In this document: positions 32,548 through 41,524 of the stretch, piece after piece
Numbering within the stretch: the first letter of the stretch is position 1
Layout of the letters: every line of letters begins with the position of its first letter
NCBI RefSeq assembly: GCF_039872745.1
Contig: NZ_JBDPZD010000002.1
Span: forward strand, 496,001-560,000
Source of the DNA: Pelomonas paludis
Lineage (GTDB): Bacteria; Pseudomonadota; Gammaproteobacteria; Burkholderiales; Burkholderiaceae_C
Direction of reading: 5' to 3'
DNA length: 64,000 nucleotides
The notes under the pieces: model-generated
What the model saw: only the letters and a program-made list of their open reading frames with translations
Told to the model about the DNA's origin: nothing
Database searches by the model: none
Program-made: the position numbers and the translations under genes

Positions 32548-34188
32548 TTGAACACCCCCACCCCCGCCATCGTCTCAGAGCGCAGCGCGCAGCGGCTCCC
32601 GCGCCTGGTGCTGCTGTTGCTGTGCATCGCCTATGTGGTGCCGGGCGTGTTTGGGCGGGACCCCTGGCGCAATGCCGACCTCAGCGCCTTTGGCTTCATG
32701 GCCAGCCTGGCCAAGGGCTCGGCGCCCTGGTGGCAACCAGCGATTGCCGGCATCCCGGCCGAGGGCGGGCCCCTGCCCTACTGGCTGGGTGCGCTGGCCA
32801 TCAAGCTGCTGCCCTGGCTGGATGCGGCCGTGGCGGCTCGGTTGCCGTATGCGTTGGTGCTGGCGGGCGTGCTGGTGCTGGTCTGGTATGCGGCCTTCCA
32901 TCTGGCGCGCACCGAGGCCGCCCAACCCATCGCCTTTGCCTTTGGCGGCGAGGCGCAACTGGTGGACTACGCACGGGCACTGGCCGATGGCGCCCTGCTC
33001 GCCATGATCGCCACGCTGGGCCTGTTGCTGCTGGGGCACGAGACCACGCCCGAGCTGCTGCAGTTGCTGGCGGCCAGCTGCTACCTGTACGGCCTGGCGG
33101 CGGCGCCCTACCGGCCCGGGCGGTCTCGGCTGGCGGTGTTTGCCGCCCTGCCCTTGCTGGCCGCCAGCGGCGCCCCGAGCGTGGCGCTGTGGCTGGGGGC
33201 GCTGGGGCTGGTGCTCGCGCACCGCTCCAGCTACGAGGCCGCGCAGCGCCTGCGTGTGTGGCTGCTCGCATCAATGGCCACCGCCGTGCTGGCCGCCTGG
33301 CTGTTTGACGCCTGGGCCTGGCGGCTGCGGCCGATGGCCGACGTGCCGGCCCTGATCAATCTCATCGCCTGGTTCACCTGGCCGGCGCTGCCGATGTCAC
33401 TGTGGGCGCTGTGGCGCTGGCGCAGCCACCGCCTGCGTCGGCACATCACCATCCCGCTGGTGTGCGCGCTGGTGCCGCTGGGCGCCTGTGTGGCCATGAA
33501 TGGTGCCGACCGTGCGCTGCTGCTGGCCCTGCCGGCCCTGGCCGTGCTGGCGGCTTTTGCGCTGCCCACGCTGCAGCGCGGCTTTGCGGCGGCCGTGGAC
33601 TGGTTCTCGGTGCTGTTCTTCAGCGCCTTCGTGCTCTTTGTCTGGATCTACTACCTGTCCATGCACACCGGCTGGCCGGCGCAGCCGCTGGCCAATGTGC
33701 GCAAGCTGGCGGCCGGCTTTGAGCCCAGCTTCCAGCTGCTGCCCCTGCTGCTGGGCGCAGCTGGCACGCTGGCCTGGCTGGCCCTGGTGCGCTGGCGCAC
33801 CGCGCGGCACCGCCATGCGATCTGGAAGAGCCTGGCCCTGCCGGCGGGCGGCGTGGCGGCCGTGTGGCTGCTGGTGATGACGCTGCTGCTGCCGCCGCTG
33901 GACTACGCGCGCAGCCTCACGCCGCTGCTGGCCAGCGTGCGGCCGCATTTGCCGCTCGATGCGCCCTGTGTGGCTGGTCGTGGCCTGAGCCTGCCGACGC
34001 TGGCGGCTCTGCAGTTTCAGGGTGGCTGGCGCATGGAAGCGCGCAGCGACGTGGCGAGCTCTGCCTGCCCCTATGCCTTGCTGCAAGCCGGGCAGAGCAT
34101 GCCGCCAGGCTGGGTGCTGGTGGCGGAAGTGCGCCGTCCGACCGACCGCTCGGGCGCCCAGGCGCTCAGCGTATTGCGCCGGCCGTGA
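32548..34188 (+). CDS. multi-span membrane protein, glycosyltransferase-39/ArnT-like
   Basis: This protein of about 546 aa has some ten to twelve membrane helices and a hydrophilic C-terminal part (from about 440). GRDPWRNADLSAFGFMASLA near residues 30-49 resembles the first periplasmic loop of ArnT/PMT-type glycosyltransferases, where acidic residues act on a lipid-linked sugar. The match is topological and partial, so the function is inferred and the substrate unknown. The frame has no ATG near the N-terminus; TTG 32548 is the likely start. The last 23 bp overlap the phoR gene tail to tail. Confidence 0.65.
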   Translation: MNTPTPAIVSERSAQRLPRLVLLLLCIAYVVPGVFGRDPWRNADLSAFGFMASLAKGSAPWWQPAIAGIPAEGGPLPYWLGALAIKLLPWLDAAVAARLPYALVLAGVLVLVWYAAFHLARTEAAQPIAFAFGGEAQLVDYARALADGALLAMIATLGLLLLGHETTPELLQLLAASCYLYGLAAAPYRPGRSRLAVFAALPLLAASGAPSVALWLGALGLVLAHRSSYEAAQRLRVWLLASMATAVLAAWLFDAWAWRLRPMADVPALINLIAWFTWPALPMSLWALWRWRSHRLRRHITIPLVCALVPLGACVAMNGADRALLLALPALAVLAAFALPTLQRGFAAAVDWFSVLFFSAFVLFVWIYYLSMHTGWPAQPLANVRKLAAGFEPSFQLLPLLLGAAGTLAWLALVRWRTARHRHAIWKSLALPAGGVAAVWLLVMTLLLPPLDYARSLTPLLASVRPHLPLDAPCVAGRGLSLPTLAALQFQGGWRMEARSDVASSACPYALLQAGQSMPPGWVLVAEVRRPTDRSGAQALSVLRRP

Positions 34189-35536
34189 GCTGGGCGACCA
34201 TGGCCTCGGCGCCGAGGCTGTGGTCACCGCCCTCACGCACGCGCGCGGCGGGGAAGACGAGCCGGAAGCGCGAGCCCTTGCCCACTTCGCTGTCGATCAC
34301 GAGCTCGCCGCCATGGCGCTGCATCACGTGCTTGACGATGGCCAGCCCCAGGCCCGTGCCGCCGGTCTCGCGCGAGCGGCTGCCGTCCACGCGGTAGAAG
34401 CGCTCGGTCAGCCGCGGGATGTGCTCGCGCGCGATGCCAATGCCGTGGTCCTGCACCGAGACCTCGCCGGTGCCGTCTTCCAGCCGCCGCCAGCGCAGCT
34501 CGATCTCGCCACCGTCGGGGGTGTAGCGCACTGCATTCGAGGCCAGGTTGCCGATGGCGCTCAGCAGCTCGGCCTCCACACCGGCCAGCTCCACACCGGT
34601 GGCGGCATCAAAGCGGATCGGGTGTCGGCCGTTGGACAAGGCTTGCGCGTCGGCTGCGGCGCGGGCGATCAAGGTATCAAGCTGCACCCAGCGGTCAGAC
34701 GCCGGACGCGGGCTGCCTTCCAGCGTGGCCAGGGTCAGCAGGTCGGCCACCAGGGTTTGCATGCGGCCAGTCTGCGTGCTCATCAGGTGCAGCACCCGCT
34801 CGCGTTCCACGCCCGTCAACGGCAGGGACTGCATGGTCTCGATGAAGCCGGCCAGCACCGTCAGCGGCGTGCGGATCTCGTGCGAAACATTGGCCACGAA
34901 GTCGCGGCGCATGGCCTCGGAGCGCACGCGCTCGGTGACATCCTGGGTGAGCACGAGGCGGTAGCCATCCGCGTAGTCGCGCACGATGACGGACAGCGCG
35001 CCGGGCCCGCGCAGCGGATTGAGCTGCAGCACCTCGTCATACGCCCCGCGCTGCAGGAAGCTGACGAAGGCTGGCAGCCGCACGAGGTTGGTCACGCGCT
35101 GGCGCAGGTCGCGCACGGGGTCGAGCGCAAAGTGATCGGCCGCCATGCGATTGCACCAGACGATCTGCTCGTGCGAGTCCAGCAGCAGCACGCCATTGGG
35201 CGAGGCCTCGATGGCGGAAAGGAACTGCACCAGCTGCTCGCGCTCGCGCACGATCTGGCGGTCACGGTCGCGCAGCGCGCGCTCCACGCGGTAGCCGATC
35301 TCGCCCCAGAGGCCGGCATCACGCGGTGCCGACTGCGCCAGGTCACCCTTGAGCCAGTGGATGAGGCGCAGGCCGCGCAGGCCGTCCACGGCCACCACAA
35401 AGCCAGCCGCCACCAGCGCCGCCACGCCCAAGGCCAGGCCGGGGATGTTCAACAAGCCCAGCAGGGCCCAGCCAGCAAAGGCCCCGAGCGCGCCGGCCAA
35501 GATGGCCAGCAGCAGGCGTGCAACGAAGAGACTCAA
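34166..35536 (-). CDS. phoR: phosphate regulon sensor histidine kinase PhoR
   Basis: This 456-aa inner-membrane kinase has two N-terminal helices (about 5-28 and 33-50), no large periplasmic domain, and a PAS domain (about 103-200, ASPNGVLLLDSHEQIVWCNR). The phosphoacceptor is His219 in FVANVSHEIRTP, and the ATPase motifs are NLASNAVRYTPDGG, DHGIGIAREH and GGTGLGLAIV. This is PhoR architecture. It senses phosphate through the PstSCAB-PhoU complex and phosphorylates PhoB, encoded just upstream. TTG 35536, preceded by a GAGG, appears to be the start. It is last in the pst-pho run and overlaps the opposite gene by 23 bp. Confidence 0.93.
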   Translation of the reverse strand: MSLFVARLLLAILAGALGAFAGWALLGLLNIPGLALGVAALVAAGFVVAVDGLRGLRLIHWLKGDLAQSAPRDAGLWGEIGYRVERALRDRDRQIVREREQLVQFLSAIEASPNGVLLLDSHEQIVWCNRMAADHFALDPVRDLRQRVTNLVRLPAFVSFLQRGAYDEVLQLNPLRGPGALSVIVRDYADGYRLVLTQDVTERVRSEAMRRDFVANVSHEIRTPLTVLAGFIETMQSLPLTGVERERVLHLMSTQTGRMQTLVADLLTLATLEGSPRPASDRWVQLDTLIARAAADAQALSNGRHPIRFDAATGVELAGVEAELLSAIGNLASNAVRYTPDGGEIELRWRRLEDGTGEVSVQDHGIGIAREHIPRLTERFYRVDGSRSRETGGTGLGLAIVKHVMQRHGGELVIDSEVGKGSRFRLVFPAARVREGGDHSLGAEAMVAQLTAGAIR

Positions 35537-35565
35537 CTGCCCTGCCTCAACTCAATCAACAACCA

Positions 35566-36267
35566 TCAAGCCGACAGCGCCGCCGCGTGCTCGGTCAGCC
35601 GGTAGCCCGCGCCGCGCACCGTCTCGATCAGGCGGGCGCACTGCACGGGCTCCAGGGCCTCGCGCAAGCGCTTGATGTGCACGTCGACCGTGCGCTCTTC
35701 GATGAAGACGTGGTCGCCCCAGACGCGGTCGAGCAACTGGGCACGGCTGTGCACACGTTCCGGGTGGGTCATGAAGAAGTGCAGCAGGCGGAACTCGGTC
35801 GGGCCGACCTTCACCTCCTGCCCCTCGCGCGACACGCGGCGCGTGCCGGGGTCGAGCGTCAGCGGGCCCACGGTGACGGCGGTGTCCAGCGCCTCGGGCG
35901 CCTTGCGCCGCAGCACAGCACGCATGCGGGCCAGCAGCTCGTTGGTCGAAAAAGGCTTGGTGATGTAGTCGTCAGCCCCGGCATCCAGGCCGGCGACCTT
36001 GTCGCTCTCCTCGGCCCGCGCCGTCAGCAGGATGACCGGCAGCTCCTTGGTGCGCGCGGCCGAGCGCCACTGGCGGGCCAGCGCCACGCCGGATTGACCG
36101 GGCAGCATCCAGTCGAGCAACACCAGGTCGGGCAGCACCGCATCGACAGCGGCTTGTGCCTGCGCGGCATCGGCCGCCAGCGTGACCTCGAAGCCCGCGT
36201 GGCGCAGGTTCAGGGCAATCAGCTCGGCAATCGCAGATTCGTCTTCAACAACCAGTACGGAACTCAT
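35566..36267 (-). CDS. phoB: phosphate regulon response regulator PhoB
   Basis: This 233-aa OmpR-type activator has receiver Asp52 in LLDWMLPGQSG, Lys in DDYITKPFST, then a winged helix with VGPTEFRLLHFFMTHPERVH and RTVDVHIKRLREAL. VFIEERTVDVHIKRLR is characteristic of PhoB. It activates Pho-box promoters such as the one before pstS. A start at 36267 gives MSSVLVVEDE; the frame continues but lies in a repeat-containing gap. It is 29 bp upstream of phoR. Confidence 0.95.
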   Translation of the reverse strand: MSSVLVVEDESAIAELIALNLRHAGFEVTLAADAAQAQAAVDAVLPDLVLLDWMLPGQSGVALARQWRSAARTKELPVILLTARAEESDKVAGLDAGADDYITKPFSTNELLARMRAVLRRKAPEALDTAVTVGPLTLDPGTRRVSREGQEVKVGPTEFRLLHFFMTHPERVHSRAQLLDRVWGDHVFIEERTVDVHIKRLREALEPVQCARLIETVRGAGYRLTEHAAALSA

Positions 36268-36327
36268 TCGATCACTCCAAATGTGGGCAAGGCCCACTGG
36301 CGCATCCACTCAGCGGCAGCCGCAGAT

Positions 36328-36387
36328 CCGGCTTTGCCGGGCTGCTGGCTGCGCCCCCTTGAGGGGGCCGGCGAAGCCGGTAGGGGG
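36328..36387. repeat. REP-like cluster of three GC hairpins
   Basis: Three short palindromes lie side by side between phoU and phoB: CCGGC-TTT-GCCGG (36328-36340), CCCCC-TTGA-GGGGG (36354-36367) and CCGGC-GAA-GCCGG (36368-36380), followed by TAGGGGG. The composition resembles dispersed extragenic repeats I know from Burkholderiales genomes. No second copy is evident in this window. Confidence 0.55.
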
Positions 36388-36397
36388 TGGGCCCAGC

Positions 36398-37105
36398 TCA
36401 CTTCACCATCACTTCGACGGCTTCGGGGGGGTTGTGGCGCACGTCCGTGCCCTTGACCACATAGATCACCACCTCGGCCAGGTTCTTGGCGTGGTCGCCC
36501 ACGCGCTCGATGGCCTTGGCCACAAAGACCAGGTCGATGGATGAGGAGATGGTGCGCGGGTCTTCCATCATGTAGGTGATGAGCTTGCGCAGCAGGCCTT
36601 CGAACTCCTTGTCGATCTGGTCGTCGTGCTTGAGCACCTCGACGGCGCGCTCCACATCGAGCCGGGCAAAGGCATCGAGGGCCTTGCGCAGCTGGGCCGT
36701 GGCCAGGTCGGCCTCGAAGGAGAGGTCCGTCATCGGCAGGCGCAGCCGCGTGGGCACACCGCCTTCGATCAAGCGCTGCGCGGTGCGGGCCACGCGGGCC
36801 GCCTCGTCGCCCACGCGCTCCAGGTTGGCGATGGTCTTGGAGATGGCGATCAAGAGGCGCAGGTCACGCGCGGTGGGCTGGCGGCGGGCAATGATGGTGG
36901 AGAGCTCGCGGTCGATCTCCACTTCCATGGCGTTGACCTTCTCCTCGGTGCGCACGACCTCGATGGCCATCTCGCCGCTGAAGGTGACCAGCGCCTGCAC
37001 GGCCTGCGCCACTTGAGCCTCAACGAGGCCACCCATTTCGAGCACGCGCGTTGAGATGCCGCTGAGCTCGGCGTCAAACTGAGTGGAGAGGTGTTTGTCA
37101 GTCAT
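36398..37105 (-). CDS. phoU: phosphate signalling protein PhoU
   Basis: This 235-aa protein is all-helical, with two similar three-helix halves. Each half carries a metal-binding E/DxxxD pattern: AMEVEIDRELSTIIARRQPT in the first and IDKEFEGLLRKLITYMMED in the second, with AKAIERVGDHAKNLAE near the end. PhoU joins the Pst transporter to PhoR and keeps the kinase off when phosphate is plentiful. ATG 37105 overlaps the pstB stop in ATGA. Confidence 0.95.
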   Translation of the reverse strand: MTDKHLSTQFDAELSGISTRVLEMGGLVEAQVAQAVQALVTFSGEMAIEVVRTEEKVNAMEVEIDRELSTIIARRQPTARDLRLLIAISKTIANLERVGDEAARVARTAQRLIEGGVPTRLRLPMTDLSFEADLATAQLRKALDAFARLDVERAVEVLKHDDQIDKEFEGLLRKLITYMMEDPRTISSSIDLVFVAKAIERVGDHAKNLAEVVIYVVKGTDVRHNPPEAVEVMVK

Positions 37106-37887
37106 CCGAAGCGCCCCGTGATGTAGTCTTCCGTGTCCTTCTTCTTCGGCTTCATGAAGAGATCGGCCGTGGGGCCGAACTCGATCAAGTCGCCGAGGTA
37201 CATGTAGGCCGTGTAGTCCGAGCAGCGCGCGGCCTGCTGCATGTTGTGGGTCACGATGGCCACCGTGTAGTCGTTCTTGAGCTCGTGGATCAGCTCTTCG
37301 ATCTTGCCGGTGGAGATCGGGTCCAGCGCCGAGCAAGGCTCGTCGAGCAGCAGCACCTCGGGCTTGATGGCGATGCCGCGCGCAATGCACAGCCGCTGCT
37401 GCTGACCGCCGGAGAGGCCTGAGCCGCTTTGGCCCAGCTTGTCCTTCACCTCGGTCCAGAGCGCGGCCTTCTTGAGCGCCCATTCCACGCGCTCATCCAT
37501 CTCGGCGCGCGGCAGGGTCTCGAAGAGGCGCACGCCGAAGGCGATGTTGTCGTAGATCGACATCGGGAAAGGCGTGGGCTTCTGGAACACCATGCCCACC
37601 TTGGCGCGGATCAGGGAGACATCATCCTTGCTGGACAGGATGTTCTCGCCATCGAGCAGGATTTCGCCTTCGGCCCGCTGCTCGGGGTAGAGCTCGAACA
37701 TGCGGTTGAGCGTGCGCAAGAGCGTGCTCTTGCCGCAGCCCGAGGGGCCGATGAAGGCGGTCACCTTCTTCTCGGGGATGTCAAGGTTGATGTTCTTCAG
37801 GGCATGGAAGTTGCCGTAGAAGAAGTTGAGATTGCGCACCGAGAGCTTGGCGCGCTCGGCGATGGGGAGTTCGATTTTGGCGTCCAT
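37102..37887 (-). CDS. pstB: phosphate ABC transporter ATP-binding protein
   Basis: This 261-aa ATPase energises high-affinity phosphate import. Walker A GPSGCGKST at 47-55, Q-loop VFQKPTPFPMSIYDNI, signature LSGGQQQRLCIARG and Walker B VLLLDEPCSALDPISTG are all intact. The FPMSIYDNIAFG segment is specific for PstB. It sits 9 bp after pstA and is coupled to phoU. Confidence 0.97.
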   Translation of the reverse strand: MDAKIELPIAERAKLSVRNLNFFYGNFHALKNINLDIPEKKVTAFIGPSGCGKSTLLRTLNRMFELYPEQRAEGEILLDGENILSSKDDVSLIRAKVGMVFQKPTPFPMSIYDNIAFGVRLFETLPRAEMDERVEWALKKAALWTEVKDKLGQSGSGLSGGQQQRLCIARGIAIKPEVLLLDEPCSALDPISTGKIEELIHELKNDYTVAIVTHNMQQAARCSDYTAYMYLGDLIEFGPTADLFMKPKKKDTEDYITGRFG

Positions 37888-37896
37888 GGGGTGCGA

Positions 37897-38757
37897 TCAG
37901 TGTTTGTTCTTGAAGAGCACGCGGGCCAGGATGTTGAGCATCAGCACGCCGATGGTGATGAGGAAGACCCCCGCCCAGGCCAGCTTCTGCCAGTTCTCGT
38001 AGGGGCTCATCGCAAACTTGAAGATGGTGACCGGCAGGCTGGCCATGGGCTCGGAGAGCGAGCTGGTCCAGAACTGGTTGGAAAGCGCGGTGAAGAGCAG
38101 CGGCGCCGTCTCGCCCGACACCCGCGCCAGGGCCAGCAGGATGCCAGTGATCACGCCCGAGCGTGCGGCCTTGAGGGTGACGGTGAGGATGACCTTCCAC
38201 TTGGGCGTGCCCAGCGCATAGGCCGCCTCGCGCAGCGCATTGGGCACGAGGCTGAGCATGTTTTCGGTGGTGCGGATCACGACCGGGATCACGATCAGCG
38301 CCAGCGCCAGCACACCGGCCCAGCCCGAGAAGCCCTTGAAGCGCGCCACCACCACTGCGTAGATGAAGAGGCCGACCACGATGGACGGCGCCGAGAGCAG
38401 GATGTCGTTGACGAAGCGCACCGTGCGCCCGAGCCAGGTGCCCACGCCGTACTCGGCTAGGTAGACGCCCGCGAGGATGCCGATGGGCGTGCCCAGCAGC
38501 GTGGCCAGGCTCACCATCATGAAGGAACCGAAGATGGCATTGGCCAGGCCACCCACCTCGGCCTGCGGCGGCGGCGTCATCTCGGTGAACGTGGAGAGGC
38601 CAAGGCCTCCCATGCCCAGCGTCACGGTCTCAAAGAGGATCCAGAGCAACCAGAACACGCCAAAGGCCATGGCCCCGAGCGAGAGCGTCAGCGCGATGGC
38701 ATTGGTGCGTTTGCGCTTGGCATGCAGGCCTAAGCGCTTGGCGTCGAGCGTCTTCAT
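37897..38757 (-). CDS. pstA: phosphate ABC transporter permease PstA
   Basis: This 286-aa inner-membrane permease has six predicted helices and the cytoplasmic coupling loop LREAAYALGTPKWKVILTVT, the EAA motif that contacts PstB. The first helix follows a basic N-terminus (KRLGLHAKRKR). ATG 38757 overlaps the pstC stop in ATGA. Confidence 0.95.
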   Translation of the reverse strand: MKTLDAKRLGLHAKRKRTNAIALTLSLGAMAFGVFWLLWILFETVTLGMGGLGLSTFTEMTPPPQAEVGGLANAIFGSFMMVSLATLLGTPIGILAGVYLAEYGVGTWLGRTVRFVNDILLSAPSIVVGLFIYAVVVARFKGFSGWAGVLALALIVIPVVIRTTENMLSLVPNALREAAYALGTPKWKVILTVTLKAARSGVITGILLALARVSGETAPLLFTALSNQFWTSSLSEPMASLPVTIFKFAMSPYENWQKLAWAGVFLITIGVLMLNILARVLFKNKH

Positions 38758-39791
38758 GCGCGGCTCCCTTCGCTCTTCTTGAGGCGCGAGAGCATCAGCT
38801 TGGACAGGCTCAGCACGACGAAGGTGATGAAGAACAGCACCAGGCCCAGGTACATCAGCGAGGCCTGGTGCAGACCCTCGCCCGCCTCGGCAAACTCATT
38901 GGCCAGGGCCGAGGTGATGCTGTTGGCGGCCTCGAAGACCGACAGCGAATTCAGCTGGTTCATATTGCCGATCACGAAGGTGACGGCCATGGTCTCGCCC
39001 AACGCGCGGCCCAGGCCCAGCATGATCCCGCCGACCACGCCGGTCTTGGTGAAGGGCAGCACGATCTTGGAGACAACCTCCCAGGTCGTTGCGCCGAGGC
39101 CGTAGGCGCTCTCTTTGAGCATCGGCGGCGTGACCTCGAACACATCCCGCATCACCGAGGCGATGAAGGGAATGATCATGATGGCCAGGATGATGCCGGC
39201 CGACAGGATGCCGATGCCCACCGGCGGTCCCGACACCAGGCCGCCCAGCACCGGCACGCCGGTGAGCACGGCCTGCAGCGGCTGCTGCACATAGGTGGCC
39301 AGGATGGGCCCGAAGACGAGCAGGCCCCACATGCCGTAGACGATGGAGGGCACAGCGGCCAGCAGCTCGATGGCGATGCCCAGCGGCCGGCGCAGCCAGT
39401 TCGGCGACAGCTCGGTCAGGAACATCGCAATCCCGAAGCTCACCGGCACCGCGATCAGCAGCGCGATCAGCGAGCTGGCCAGGGTGCCGTAGATCATCAC
39501 CAGGCCACCAAACTTCTCCTGCACCGGGTCCCATTCGGCCGACCAGAGGAAGGACAGGCCATAGGCCTGGATGGCCGGCGACGCGCCCATCACCAGCGAG
39601 CCGATGATGCCCGCCATCAGCGCCAGGGTCAGCCAGGCGGCGCCCTGCGCCAGGGCGGCAAACACGGCGTCGGCCCAGGGCCAGTTGCGGCGGCGGGGGG
39701 GCGGGGGGGCCGCCGGCTCTACACGCTGGTTGCCGCGCTGCTCACCCAGTTGGTGAAACGGGCTGTCGTCGGCAGGAAGGATGGCGGCCAC
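38754..39791 (-). CDS. pstC: phosphate ABC transporter permease PstC
   Basis: This 345-aa permease has six or more helices and the EAA loop MLKESAYGLGATTWEVVSKI. A cytoplasmic N-terminal tail of about 40 residues, with a PPPPRRR stretch, precedes the first helix. The Pro run is encoded by two G7 tracts on the plus strand, which could be slippage-prone. The start is a GTG at 39791. It follows pstS by 25 bp. Confidence 0.94.
   Translation of the reverse strand: MAAILPADDSPFHQLGEQRGNQRVEPAAPPPPRRRNWPWADAVFAALAQGAAWLTLALMAGIIGSLVMGASPAIQAYGLSFLWSAEWDPVQEKFGGLVMIYGTLASSLIALLIAVPVSFGIAMFLTELSPNWLRRPLGIAIELLAAVPSIVYGMWGLLVFGPILATYVQQPLQAVLTGVPVLGGLVSGPPVGIGILSAGIILAIMIIPFIASVMRDVFEVTPPMLKESAYGLGATTWEVVSKIVLPFTKTGVVGGIMLGLGRALGETMAVTFVIGNMNQLNSLSVFEAANSITSALANEFAEAGEGLHQASLMYLGLVLFFITFVVLSLSKLMLSRLKKSEGSRA
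39695..39709. repeat. two G7 homopolymer tracts in the 5' end of pstC
   Basis: G at 39695-39701 and 39703-39709 are separated by one C. They encode the PPPP run at residues 29-32 of PstC. Loss or gain of one base would shift the frame before the first membrane helix. Confidence 0.8.
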
Positions 39792-39816
39792 AGCGGCTCC
39801 CGGGGAGATGAAGGAT

Positions 39817-40869
<1,053 letters not shown>

Positions 40870-40914
40870 GAGGGGCCTGTCACAGAGGTCGTGGTTGACG
40901 ATGTCCGGCATCCT

Positions 40915-40943
40915 ATGAATCGAATATGACAGCCTCGTGACCC
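40915..40943 (-). promoter_or_regulatory. Pho-box-like repeats upstream of pstS
   Basis: On the minus strand three 7-mers recur every 11 bp: GGGTCAC, CTGTCAT and GATTCAT, with GAGG and ATTC spacers. The middle one is a perfect Pho-box half-site; the others match 4 of 7. This is the expected PhoB site for the pst-pho operon. No clear -10 box follows. Confidence 0.6.
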
Positions 40944-41038
40944 CAAACAAGCCGTGTGACAACCCGACTGAGGTGGTCACGGCTTCGTCATGATGCCTGC
41001 CTAGAGTGCGCCTGTCATTGCCCACAGGAGACTCTCCC

Positions 41039-41521
41039 ATGCTGCGTCGCCGCACCACCGTTGGCCTGCTGGCCCTCTCGTCGATCCTGGCCGCTTGCGC
41101 CACCACACCGGCACCAGCCCCCATCCCGGAGGCCGCCGCCGCCCAAGCCCAGCTCAGCACCTTCACCGCCCTGGTGCAGCAGGCCGGCCTGGCCGATGCC
41201 CTGCGCGGTGCGGGCCCGTTCACGGTGTTTGCGCCCAGCGACGAGGCCTTCAAGGCCCTGCCCGCCGCCACGCTGGCCAGCCTGCGCGCCAGCCCGGCCC
41301 AGCTCAAGGACGTGCTGAGCCTGCACGTCGTGGCCGCCCAACTGCCGGCCGAGGCTATCAAGAACGGCCCGGCCAAGAGCCTGCAAGGCGCCAACCTGGC
41401 CCTGGCCAAGGCCGGCGACTTCGTGACCGTGGAAGACGCCATGGTCCAGCAGGCCAACCTGGCCGCCAGCAATGGCGTGGTGCACGTGATCGACCGCGTG
41501 CTGCTGCCCGCGAAGAAGTAA
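41039..41521 (+). CDS. fasciclin-domain lipoprotein
   Basis: This 160-aa protein starts with a lipoprotein signal, lipobox LAAC with Cys20, then a short Ala/Pro linker and one fasciclin (FAS1) domain. LSTFTALVQQAGLADALRG, GPFTVFAPSDEAFKALPA and the closing GVVHVIDRVLLP fit the family. FAS1 proteins mediate adhesion or bind surface polymers; the partner here is unknown. ATG 41039 follows an AGGAG. It is divergent from pstS, whose Pho-box-like site lies in the shared 169-bp gap. Confidence 0.9.
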   Translation: MLRRRTTVGLLALSSILAACATTPAPAPIPEAAAAQAQLSTFTALVQQAGLADALRGAGPFTVFAPSDEAFKALPAATLASLRASPAQLKDVLSLHVVAAQLPAEAIKNGPAKSLQGANLALAKAGDFVTVEDAMVQQANLAASNGVVHVIDRVLLPAKK

Positions 41522-41524
41522 GCC

